From Anaerolineales bacterium UBA2029 (GTDB lineage Bacteria; Chloroflexota; Anaerolineae; Aggregatilineales; Aggregatilineaceae), in the NCBI GenBank assembly GCA_002332795.1, contig DDBP01000043.1:1-6200 (forward strand): 6,200 nucleotides of DNA. The letters are read 5' to 3'. Position 1 is the first letter of the stretch. Every line of letters starts with the position of its first letter. The notes below the pieces were generated by a model, which was not told the origin of the DNA, made no database searches, and worked only from the letters and a program-made list of their open reading frames with translations. The position numbers and the translations under genes were made by a program. Shown one piece after another: positions 1 to 6,200 of this stretch.

Positions 1-1595
1 GTCACCGGATCGGTGACCCACAGTCGGCGCGGATCGCCCGCCGGCCCAAAGGCAGCCCGCCCGCCCGGCCCCAGGCTGAACAGCAACACCGCCGCCAGTG
101 TGCCCAGGGCCAGACCGCGCCAGGCAGCCCGCGCGCCCCACAGGCTGCCGACCAGGAAATAGAGCACGCCGTTGAGCAGCGTCACCAGCACGGTGATCAG
201 CAGCCGCAACTGAATGAAGCCCAGCACATAGGCGTAGACGAAGACGCCCGGCTGCACTTCCACCGACTGTATCTGCTGATACTGGAAATCGGACGCACGG
301 CTGTAAATGCCTTCGACCAGCCGCTCGACCAGCGCCGACAGATCGGTCACGCCGCCGGGCAGGTCGAAGAGCAGGCGCTTGCCCAGCAGCACCACGCTGA
401 GGCCCACCGCCAGCCACAGGCCCAGCGTGATCAGCGCGTGCAGCGGCACGCCCCACGATGGCACGCGCCACAAGATGCCGGGGCGCTCGGTCAGCCAGTC
501 GGTGACGCGCAGGGCGACCAGGAGGGTCAGCGGCAGGGTGATCCACAGGGCGTGCGCCGCGCCTGCGCCGGCGTACCCCACCGCCCAGACAATGCCCGCC
601 AGCGCCCAGCCTGCCAGCGCCCGCTCGAAGAACCCGCCCTCGCGCACCGCGTGATAGAGCGCCAGCAGGCCGAAGAGCACGATGCCCGTCTCATAGCGCA
701 ACGCGATCCACAGCGGGAACGCCCTCGGCGTGCCTGTCGGTCGCTCCACAAAGCCGCGCACGCCCGTCCAGATGGCATTGCCCACCACGGTCAATCCCGA
801 CGGCACCCAGAAGAGGACGGTTGCCACCGCCACGACGGTCACGCCTGCCGCCAGGGCACCGGTCGTCCACGGCCAGGCCCGCAGCAGTCGCCGCGCCGTG
901 CTCAGCAGACTGCTGTCGCTTTCGTCGCCCGTCAGCCAGGCGAAGAGCACGCCAAAGCCCAAGGCAATGGCGGTGAGAAAACCGGCGGGTTCGGCCAGGA
1001 AGATCATGGCGGCGAAGCAGGCCGTCGCCAGGATGGCCGGGCGCTCCGCCCGCGTCTCCACGAAGCGCAGCACCAGCCACGGCCCCAGCAAAGCCAGCAG
1101 CATCGTCCAGGTGACCCCGCTCATCGTCCGCGCCGCCAGCGTCATCACCGGCGAGATCGTCAGCAGCAGGCTGATGATCAACGGGGGCAGCGGCCCCAGG
1201 TAACGCCGCCACAGCGCCGGGACGAGCGCCAGCAGTACGCCCGCCAGCGCCACCGGCAGTCGCGCCGTGACTTCGTTCGCGTTCGCCATACTGAACGTGA
1301 TCGCGTTGAGGGCAAAGGTCAGCGGGCTGTCCGCCTGCGGGATCGGGCCAGGGACGCGCCCGTCCACCGTGCGCAATGCCGCCAGCGCCTGCCGCGCCTG
1401 AGCGTCGTCCAGCGGCGCATGATCCAGCGCCGCCATGCGCAGGATCAGCGCCAGGATTGCCAGCGCCACGTAGATCAGCGCCTCCGGCGTGACGCGCACG
1501 CCCGGCCACGCGCCGACCAGGATCGGCTGTGTGTCGGTGTCGTCCCGTAGCGGCTCGCCCAAAGGCAGGGCCGCACCGTCTACCTGTGCATCCAT
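1..1595 (-). CDS. GT-C/GT39-like polytopic membrane protein, Agl23-like (3'-truncated by window edge)
   Basis: The frame is open from an ATG at 1595 to the left edge of the window (531 codons seen), so the C-terminus is missing. After a ~35-residue hydrophilic N-terminus come about 11-12 hydrophobic segments (roughly residues 39-58, 112-128, 134-152, 160-177, 187-220, 245-267, 300-314, 326-362, 383-405, 451-482, 491-510). The order of landmarks near the N-terminus follows PMT/GT39-type proteins and family TIGR03663 (Agl23-like): an acidic loop after the first helix (LDHAPLDDAQA, 57-67), then DSPL (89-92), ARLPVALAGV (111-120) and SPVMTLAARTMSG (148-160). These enzymes usually transfer sugars from lipid-phosphate donors on the outer face of the membrane. 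The family's invariant DE, HGP and RN appear here as DD, DSP and RT, so catalysis is uncertain. The start is supported by a GAGGG ribosome binding site 4 bases upstream and by an in-frame TGA at 1632-1634; no other ATG lies between. It follows a YYY-family gene after 130 bp, as expected for this pair of families. A polytopic membrane protein is certain; the family assignment is likely; the function is inferred. Confidence 0.8.
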   Translation of the reverse strand, partial: MDAQVDGAALPLGEPLRDDTDTQPILVGAWPGVRVTPEALIYVALAILALILRMAALDHAPLDDAQARQALAALRTVDGRVPGPIPQADSPLTFALNAITFSMANANEVTARLPVALAGVLLALVPALWRRYLGPLPPLIISLLLTISPVMTLAARTMSGVTWTMLLALLGPWLVLRFVETRAERPAILATACFAAMIFLAEPAGFLTAIALGFGVLFAWLTGDESDSSLLSTARRLLRAWPWTTGALAAGVTVVAVATVLFWVPSGLTVVGNAIWTGVRGFVERPTGTPRAFPLWIALRYETGIVLFGLLALYHAVREGGFFERALAGWALAGIVWAVGYAGAGAAHALWITLPLTLLVALRVTDWLTERPGILWRVPSWGVPLHALITLGLWLAVGLSVVLLGKRLLFDLPGGVTDLSALVERLVEGIYSRASDFQYQQIQSVEVQPGVFVYAYVLGFIQLRLLITVLVTLLNGVLYFLVGSLWGARAAWRGLALGTLAAVLLFSLGPGGRAAFGPAGDPRRLWVTDPV

Positions 1596-1599
1596 CGCA

Positions 1600-1604
1600 C
1601 CCTC
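1600..1604 (-). promoter_or_regulatory. Ribosome binding site of the GT-C-like gene
   Basis: Read on the minus strand this is GAGGG, followed by TGCG and the ATG at 1595. It matches the anti-Shine-Dalgarno core and fixes the start of the downstream gene. The site lies outside the heptad repeats, which begin 10 bases further upstream of it. Confidence 0.6.
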
Positions 1605-1613
1605 GTCAGTTTG

Positions 1614-1662
1614 GAGTCGGGAGCGGAGAGTTCAGAGCCGTGAGTACGGAGTCCTGAGTCCG
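1614..1662 (+). repeat. Degenerate heptad array, seven GAG-phased 7-bp units
   Basis: GAG occurs at 1614, 1621, 1628, 1635, 1642, 1649 and 1656, exactly every 7 bases. The units are GAGTCGG, GAGCGGA, GAGTTCA, GAGCCGT, GAGTACG, GAGTCCT and GAGTCCG, giving a consensus GAGYNNN. The next unit would begin at 1663 and has decayed to TGT. The array is noncoding: a TGA at 1632-1634 lies in the frame of the downstream gene. It resembles in style the heptameric short tandem repeats known from cyanobacterial intergenic DNA; identity with any named family is not claimed. Confidence 0.8.
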
Positions 1663-1713
1663 TGTCCCGTTGTGCTTCTGCGCCCTTCACTCTGTACTCT
1701 CAACTCCTGACTC
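1614..1713. repeat. Imperfect inverted repeat formed by the two heptad arrays
   Basis: Positions 1614-1637 pair with 1690-1713: 20 of 24 are Watson-Crick pairs, one is a G-T opposition (1619/1708) and three are mismatches (1624/1703, 1625/1702, 1632/1695). The loop is 52 bases and holds the remaining four left-arm heptads and the unphased centre. No U-tract follows in the gene direction, so it does not look like a standard intrinsic terminator. It could protect the 3' end of the upstream message or be a remnant of a mobile palindromic repeat. Confidence 0.65.
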
Positions 1714-1716
1714 TGC
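1689..1716 (-). repeat. Degenerate heptad array in opposite orientation, four ACTC-phased units
   Basis: On the plus strand ACTC occurs at 1689, 1696, 1703 and 1710, again exactly every 7 bases; ACCC at 1717 looks like a fifth decayed unit. On the minus strand these are GAGT units, the same core as the array at 1614-1662. The two arrays face each other across 26 bp. The array ends 9 bp beyond the stop codon (1726-1728) of the YYY-family gene, so it lies in that gene's 3' untranslated region. Confidence 0.75.
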
Positions 1717-1725
1717 ACCCCTCAT

Positions 1726-4425
1726 TCACTGTGGAGCCACACGATACACGGCCACGTCGCCGGACTGACAGACGGGCGTGAGCATCTGTTCGAACTTGGC
1801 CAGGCCCTGCTCATATTCGTTCAGGCGGCCCGCGTCGTCGCCCGCCATCTGCCGGATCATCGTGCGTTCCGCCCCGCCGACCACGATATAGTCAATGCTG
1901 TAGCGATCGATAATCTGCCAGGCGCGCGCCCAGTCCTGCGTAGAGTATAGCTCCTCCATGTCATCGGCCCGGTCGCGCCGCTGCCCGTTCTCGACGCGAA
2001 AATCGGTCACGCGCGGGTACGTGTCGCCGCGCCACTGCCGCTCGTGATTCTGCCAGCCGATCAGCGTGGGAATGCCCGTCAGCCCGCTGAAACGGCTCTT
2101 GTGCGGCTCGTAGGCCCCGCCCGGCGCTTCGGCCAACACCGCCCCGCCCCCCGATTCCAGCGCGGCCAGACACTGTATGGCCGCGTATTCGTCGGCGGGC
2201 ACCATCGTCGGCGTGCCGTCCAGCGCCAGCGCAGCCAGCCGCGGACAGTCCCCCGTCAGGCCCACCTCGCGGTTGGTTCGCTCACACTCTGCCGCGCGCT
2301 CCTTCGTCGCCAGCCGACCGGTATCCACCAGCGCCCGCGCCTGCGCCGCCAGGACGGGATAGGCCATGCCCGCCGCGAACAGCAGCACGAACGCCCCCGC
2401 GTAGACCGCGCGCAGCGCGATAGCCCAGCCGCGCGGGCGCTCTGCGACCGCCCACCGTCCCAACACCGACCACACCGCGAACGCCGTCGCCAGGCTGAAC
2501 AGAATCCAGCCCTGATAGTAGAGCTTGAAGACGGTATTGATGCGCACCGCGAAGTTGTCGCGCAGATACATGAAGTCCGGCGCGACGGTCAGCACGGCTC
2601 CGGCTCCGGCCAGCAACAGCGCGAAGCCCGTCGCCGGTGAGTAGGCCGCTGACGATCGCCCCGCCTGCGGACGGGCGAACAGTCGCCCGACGACCAGAAA
2701 GACCAGCAACAGGCACCACAGTTCCGTAGGCAGACCGATCAGGCGGCGGGCCAGGATGTCTGGCAGCAGATCGCCCAGGCTGGCATCCGGCGGCACGCTG
2801 CCGAACACCGCCCCGCGCAGGTCGCTGCTCCAGGCGGCCTTGCCCAGCCCGACTACTGCCAGCAGGAAGATCGAGGCCAGCGCCGTCACCGCCAGCAGCC
2901 CCGCTTCCCAATGAAAACGCCGCCCGGCCCGCCGCCATTCCAGCAGCAGGAAGCCGGTCAACAGGATCAGGAATGGCCCGAATTGCAGGAAGAATTGCGA
3001 CCAGCGCGTCGGGTAGATCACGTTGGGCAGCACGCCGCCCGCCTGCGAGGTGAAGGAAACCAGCCAGGGCAGGTAGAAGATCAGCGTCAGCGCGCCGACG
3101 ATGACGACGAAGCGGGCGATCTCCAGCACATCGCGGCGGGACAGTATCCCCGCCCCATTGCGCAGCAGTCGCCGCAGCACTTCCGCGCCGACCAGCAGCG
3201 GCAGGTAGATCGCATCCCACGAGTTGACGAAGACCATGCCGCCCACCCAGATCGCGTAGAGCGGGTAGCCCCACCAGGGCAGCCCGCGCCCGCCCAGGAC
3301 GAGCGCCAGCGCCAGCCCCACCGCCAGCACGGCGAAAGGCAATGCCAGCACATGCGGATGCAGGTCGGCCAGCACGAAGCTGAAGTTGGGGAACTCGGTG
3401 ATCGGCTGAATGGGATGCGGTGCGCCGTTCAGGTCGCGGTCGTGTACCACGCGGCTATAGCGCCAGCCCATGCCATAGGTGAACTCGAAGCGATTCAGCG
3501 GCAGACGCGCTTCTTCCCAATTGGGGACGCCGTCGCCGTCGTCGTCTGTCGGGACGAGGCGCAGGCCCTCGTCCGTCATCACCTCTGTCGTGCCCGCGCG
3601 CCCCTCCACGTCCCAGAAGTCGAAGTAAGCTGCGCTGACCAGGGACGGCGTGTACCCCCGCCAGGGGAACTCGATCAGCGCCGTGCCCAGGTTGCCCATC
3701 AGAATCAGGAAGCACGTCGCCAGGACGCCCGCCGTCAGCGCGTGCACACGCCGCCGTGCGCCATCCGCCCGCACCAGGTTGTACACGACTCCGAACGCGC
3801 CAACCCCCGTCAGCGCGAAGATCAGCGCGATGGTGATGTTGAAAGCCACGCCGCTGCTCACGCCGCTCAGGTCGGCCAGCATGGCGATCAGCACATAGCC
3901 GAAGTAGTAGTAGCTGATGGCGTAACCGCTCAGCCAGGCATCGCGCGGGGGAAAGGTCTCGCTGGCGCGGATGGAGTTGACGAACATGATCTCCATCGGC
4001 TTCTCGGTGCTGTACATCTCCGGATTGTGCGCCCGCACGATGGCCCAGCCAAAGAGCAGCCCCAGGAAAAGCGCCTCTGTCACCACGACCAGCGGCCAGT
4101 GTTCGCGCAGCCAGGCGCGGGGCGACGGACGCTCCTCCCAACGCCAGATGGCGACGGCGCTCAGCGCCAGCACCAGCAACCAGGCCAGCGTCATGCTGCC
4201 CGGCGTATTGCGCAGCAGCCCCAGGCTGCCCAGGAACCAGAACAGGAAACCGGTCAGCATCAGGCCCGCCGCGCGCGCCAGCGTGTAGCCGCGATCGGGC
4301 AGCGCGCCCGCCAGCCGGAACAGCAACGGCCACGCCACCGCTCCCGCCAGCGTCACCAGCAGCCACCAGCGCAGCACGTACCCGCCTTCGCGGCCCAACC
4401 AGTCAGCGATCAGCCCAATGTCCAT
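1726..4425 (-). CDS. DUF2298 / Chlor_Arch_YYY family integral membrane protein (complete, 899 aa)
   Basis: The protein has about 15 hydrophobic segments over residues 18-695 and a mostly soluble C-terminal domain (about 700-899). The family-defining YYYxG motif is YYYFG at 172-176, preceded by the conserved stretch EKPMEIMFVNSIRA (141-154) and PPRDAWLSGY (159-168). Further landmarks are DLHPH (354-358), NSWD (401-404), RINTVFKLYYQGW (628-640), and in the C-terminal domain GIPTLIGWQNHERQW (784-798) and YIVVGGAER (846-854). Length fits the single-copy class of TIGR03662 (about 700-900 residues). The long loop at 270-345 holds DDDGDGVPNWEE (294-305), a thrombospondin-type-3-like calcium loop. 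Four cysteines occur in the C-terminal domain (714, 727, 752, 886). The ATG at 4425 gives the expected start just before the first helix; only a weak purine-rich GAGAGAG (4428-4434) precedes it. The gene lies 98 bp after a paralogue and 130 bp before a GT-C-like gene. The family has no proven role; a part in lipid-linked glycan transfer at the envelope is inferred from the GT-C-like architecture and neighbours. Confidence 0.92.
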   Translation of the reverse strand: MDIGLIADWLGREGGYVLRWWLLVTLAGAVAWPLLFRLAGALPDRGYTLARAAGLMLTGFLFWFLGSLGLLRNTPGSMTLAWLLVLALSAVAIWRWEERPSPRAWLREHWPLVVVTEALFLGLLFGWAIVRAHNPEMYSTEKPMEIMFVNSIRASETFPPRDAWLSGYAISYYYFGYVLIAMLADLSGVSSGVAFNITIALIFALTGVGAFGVVYNLVRADGARRRVHALTAGVLATCFLILMGNLGTALIEFPWRGYTPSLVSAAYFDFWDVEGRAGTTEVMTDEGLRLVPTDDDGDGVPNWEEARLPLNRFEFTYGMGWRYSRVVHDRDLNGAPHPIQPITEFPNFSFVLADLHPHVLALPFAVLAVGLALALVLGGRGLPWWGYPLYAIWVGGMVFVNSWDAIYLPLLVGAEVLRRLLRNGAGILSRRDVLEIARFVVIVGALTLIFYLPWLVSFTSQAGGVLPNVIYPTRWSQFFLQFGPFLILLTGFLLLEWRRAGRRFHWEAGLLAVTALASIFLLAVVGLGKAAWSSDLRGAVFGSVPPDASLGDLLPDILARRLIGLPTELWCLLLVFLVVGRLFARPQAGRSSAAYSPATGFALLLAGAGAVLTVAPDFMYLRDNFAVRINTVFKLYYQGWILFSLATAFAVWSVLGRWAVAERPRGWAIALRAVYAGAFVLLFAAGMAYPVLAAQARALVDTGRLATKERAAECERTNREVGLTGDCPRLAALALDGTPTMVPADEYAAIQCLAALESGGGAVLAEAPGGAYEPHKSRFSGLTGIPTLIGWQNHERQWRGDTYPRVTDFRVENGQRRDRADDMEELYSTQDWARAWQIIDRYSIDYIVVGGAERTMIRQMAGDDAGRLNEYEQGLAKFEQMLTPVCQSGDVAVYRVAPQ
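3508..3551 (-). other. TSP3-like calcium-binding loop within the YYY protein
   Basis: Residues 293-305 (TDDDGDGVPNWEE) match the D-x-D-G-D-G-x-x-N-x-x-E pattern of bacterial thrombospondin-type-3 repeats, in which side-chain oxygens of the Asp/Asn/Glu residues bind calcium. Only one unit is present. It lies between the hydrophobic segments at ~228-250 and ~357-380, in a region that by the GT-C layout would face outside. The coordinates of this sub-feature are approximate to a few bases. Confidence 0.5.
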
Positions 4426-4523
4426 GACTCTCTCGCTCGATGATCCCTGCCCCCATGCCCTGGTTTACCTCACCCCCAGCCTCGCTGCGCCGAGTGGGGA
4501 TGAGGTAAGCGGTGCGCCTGCCC
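4426..4523. other. Intergenic spacer between the two YYY-family genes
   Basis: The 98-bp spacer holds the hairpin at 4465-4508, a G/C-biased stretch (4440-4462) and a purine-rich (minus strand) 4426-4440 in front of the next start. No convincing -35/-10 pair is visible on the minus strand, which favours read-through from the upstream gene. Confidence 0.5.
4465..4508 (-). repeat. Strong intergenic hairpin, REP-like, without a U-tract
   Basis: Arms 4465-4477 and 4496-4508 pair at every position in RNA of the gene direction: twelve Watson-Crick pairs plus one G.U (4473/4500). The pair 4478/4495 extends this to 14. After a 2-base bulge (4479-4480), 4481-4484 pairs with 4491-4494, leaving a 6-base loop. 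The base after the stem in the gene direction starts AACCAGGG, so there is no terminator U-run. It sits 15 bp past the stop codon of the upstream gene and about 39 bp before the next start. Its core (CCTCACCCCC ... GGGGATGAGG) has the look of dispersed palindromic repeats in GC-rich genomes. A role in message processing or stability is inference. Confidence 0.7.
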
Positions 4524-6200
4524 TCATCGCGCCGCTGCTACCGGCGCACCGAGCGTCGCGCCGGGCACCACACGGTAAATCTTGTCCGCGTAGCGCTGCT
4601 CGACGGGGCACTCGGCCACGTCGCGGATGGCCACATCCAGGCAACGGTCGGCGCTGTATTCCAGCGTCAGCAGGCCCATCGCCACCATCGTGTCGAACTT
4701 CGCCAGCCCTTCGGAATGCCCCGCCGACGGCACACCGGTATTCAGATCGCGCTGAATGTCGCCGTAGAAAGCGCGCTCTAGCGTCCCGACGACGATGTAC
4801 TCGATGTCGTAGTGATCGATCAGGCGCAGCGCCGCGCGGATGCCCTCCATCCCGCCCAGGGAGTAGAACGCGGCGGAGTTGTTCTCGCGGGCCTGCACCA
4901 GCAGGCTCATGTCCGGCAGGCTGTGCTGCTGAATCTGATGGAAGCGCCAGCCGAGCATCGTCGGCAGACCGGTGTAGATGCTGATGCGCCCGCCCCAGTG
5001 ATACTCCGACGGGAACAGATGCGCCTCCATCACCACTGGCGTGCCGTCTACGTGATCCTGGAACCAGCGGATCATGTCGTAATCGCCGTCCAGCCGGAAG
5101 GTCAACCCGGACTCGCCGTGCACGGCGTATTTCATATATTCCATGCCGTCCAGCGTCAGGGGCGTCTCGTCCTTGTTGAAGCGATCCAGCGCGCGCGCCT
5201 GTGTCGCCAGGATCGGGTAGAGCGCCGCCACCGCCAGCAACACGGCCAGGCCACCCTGCCACAGTCCGCGCAGGGCCGGGTGCCAGCGCCAGGCGCTGCG
5301 CAGCATCCAGGCCAGGCTGATCCCGCCGACAATACTCAACATGAACCAGACCTGCAAATAGAACTTGAAGACGGTGTTCTGACGGCCAATGTCGCCATCG
5401 AGCACCACCACTTCGACGCCCAGCGAAATCGCCAGTGCCAGCACGATCAGCGCGTAGACCGCCCGCAACAGGGCGCTCTGCCGCGGCAGGAAGAACAGTA
5501 GCGTCGCCCAGGCCATCAGCGGCACGACCAGTTGGGCGACCGCCGCCTCGCGCACGCCGTAGACGATGCCGCCCAGCGTCACCGCCAGCAGCCCCGCCCC
5601 CACGACGATCACCGGCACAGCCAGTCCCTCCAGGGAGCGCACGCGCACCGTCCGCAGCAGCCGCGCCGTCTGCCACACCAGGAAGGAGATCACCAGGAAG
5701 ATGAACGTGCCGTGTATGTACAGGTAGGCCCACAGCGGCGTCGTCTCGTCTTCCCAGGGCTTGACCGAGTTGTAGGCGGTGGCAAAAGTGCTGGTGAACG
5801 GCCAGGCCACGGCGAACGTCAGCGCGACGAACAGGGCCACCCGGCCCACCCAGTCCCACAACAGGCGGCGGTTGAGCCGCGTCTGCGCCATGATCAGCAC
5901 CAGGACGTACAGCACCACCACCACCGCCAGCGCCGCCCCTGCCCACACCAGGGCGCTGCCGACGCTCAGGCTGGGGACGATGGGCATTTCGCCGGGGCGC
6001 AGGCCGCGCTCGACCTGCTGACTGGCGCGGAGGCGCTGTACGGCATAGAAGGCAATGCGCGCCGCCAGCGCCAGCGGCACCACCAACAGGGCCAGGCGCA
6101 GGTCGCGGGCGCGGCCCGGACGCAGCCAGTCCCACAGCCGCGCCGCCAGGGCAGACGGCAGCAGATCACGTCCGGCGCGGCGCGCGCCCAGCCAGGCTAC
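4524..6200 (-). CDS. DUF2298 / Chlor_Arch_YYY family membrane protein, C-terminal part (5'-truncated by window edge)
   Basis: The frame is open from the right edge (6198-6200 is the first full codon) to a TGA at 4524-4526, giving 558 visible residues. A TTG at 6084-6086 is in frame but is only an internal leucine codon, because the coding pattern continues upstream without a stop. Visible residues 35-335 hold about nine hydrophobic segments, with NSVKPWEDETTPLWAYLYIHG (144-164) and QNTVFKFYLQVWF (274-286) as the family core. The soluble tail holds GRISIYTGLPTMLGWRFHQIQQ (404-425), YIVVGTLER (468-476), GLAKF (498-502) and a terminal KIYRVVPG. These match the next gene in order, so the two are paralogues, but here the HE of GWxxHE is HQ. 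The YYYxG half must lie outside the window. The HQxQQ form and the extra N-terminal membrane part suggest the longer, two-copy class of the family; no TPR repeats follow. Function is unknown, with lipid-linked glycan handling inferred. Confidence 0.88.
   Translation of the reverse strand, partial: VAWLGARRAGRDLLPSALAARLWDWLRPGRARDLRLALLVVPLALAARIAFYAVQRLRASQQVERGLRPGEMPIVPSLSVGSALVWAGAALAVVVVLYVLVLIMAQTRLNRRLLWDWVGRVALFVALTFAVAWPFTSTFATAYNSVKPWEDETTPLWAYLYIHGTFIFLVISFLVWQTARLLRTVRVRSLEGLAVPVIVVGAGLLAVTLGGIVYGVREAAVAQLVVPLMAWATLLFFLPRQSALLRAVYALIVLALAISLGVEVVVLDGDIGRQNTVFKFYLQVWFMLSIVGGISLAWMLRSAWRWHPALRGLWQGGLAVLLAVAALYPILATQARALDRFNKDETPLTLDGMEYMKYAVHGESGLTFRLDGDYDMIRWFQDHVDGTPVVMEAHLFPSEYHWGGRISIYTGLPTMLGWRFHQIQQHSLPDMSLLVQARENNSAAFYSLGGMEGIRAALRLIDHYDIEYIVVGTLERAFYGDIQRDLNTGVPSAGHSEGLAKFDTMVAMGLLTLEYSADRCLDVAIRDVAECPVEQRYADKIYRVVPGATLGAPVAAAR

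Noticed and set aside
691..1509. Minus-strand open frame (272 codons) within the GT-C-like gene
   Set aside because: It is a frame-shifted shadow rich in G, A and R; the true frame starts at 1595 with a ribosome binding site and runs through to the window edge.
438..1550. Plus-strand open frame (370 codons) opposite the GT-C-like gene
   Set aside because: Composition is almost all R, Q, H, A, G and P with no domain features; the minus-strand frame shows clear helices and family landmarks instead.
1614..1716. CRISPR-like array
   Set aside because: The units are only 7 bp, contiguous, with no spacers of CRISPR length and no cas genes nearby.
2911..4443. Long plus-strand open frame (510 codons) opposite the complete YYY gene
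   Set aside because: It is antisense to a well-recognised membrane protein, is dominated by Q, R, H and P, has no hydrophobic segments or family motifs, and is the expected by-product of codon bias in GC-rich DNA.
4465..4508. Intrinsic terminator between the two YYY genes
   Set aside because: The stem is strong but is followed in the gene direction by AACCAGGG, with no run of U.
6084..6086. TTG as a possible start of the partial YYY gene
   Set aside because: The same frame stays open and protein-like up to the window edge, and the expected N-terminal half with YYYxG is missing, so this is an internal leucine codon.
4465..6135. Minus-strand open frame (556 codons) in a different frame from the partial YYY gene
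   Set aside because: It overlaps the real frame on the same strand, consists of G/A/R/P-rich low-complexity sequence, and lacks the conserved motifs seen in the other frame.

Overview
This window is GC-rich bacterial DNA. All three genes recognised lie on the minus strand. From the rightmost to the leftmost in window coordinates they are: the C-terminal part of a large DUF2298/Chlor_Arch_YYY membrane protein (4524-6200, 5' end outside the window), a complete 899-residue DUF2298/Chlor_Arch_YYY membrane protein carrying the diagnostic YYYxG motif (1726-4425), and the N-terminal 531 codons of a polytopic membrane protein resembling GT-C/GT39 (PMT-type) glycosyltransferases and the Agl23-like family TIGR03663 (1-1595, 3' end outside the window). 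The YYY family is known mainly from Chloroflexota and some Archaea. With the high GC and the intergenic heptad repeats, this points to a chloroflexote, perhaps Anaerolineae or a relative. That placement is an inference from gene content.

The three genes are codirectional with gaps of 98 and 130 bp, so they may be one transcription unit. The two YYY proteins are paralogues: their last ~300 residues share a polytopic core ending in (R)xNTVFKxYxQ, a YP[VI]LA[AT]QARAL segment, an extramembrane domain with GLPT/GIPT-x-x-GW-x-x-H, a YIVVG-x-x-ER strand, and a C-terminal GLAKF-x-x-M...YRV tail. The GT-C-like third gene matches the known tendency of TIGR03663 genes to occur in the same genomes as TIGR03662 (YYY) genes, often nearby. 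The plausible common job is assembly, transfer or flipping of lipid-linked sugars at the cell envelope. No substrate can be read from the sequence.

Each intergenic gap holds structured DNA. In 1596-1725, two heptad arrays face each other: seven exact 7-bp-spaced GAG units on the plus strand and four ACTC units in the opposite sense. The first three-plus units of each arm can pair over 24 positions. In 4426-4523 there is a strong hairpin whose outer stem is fully paired only in RNA read in the gene direction (one G.U), with no U-tract. It resembles a dispersed palindromic repeat more than a terminator.

No tRNA, rRNA, CRISPR array, insertion sequence or convincing promoter was seen. The unusual points are the divergent active-site positions in the GT-C-like protein, a TSP3-like calcium-binding loop in the complete YYY protein, and the inverted heptad arrays.
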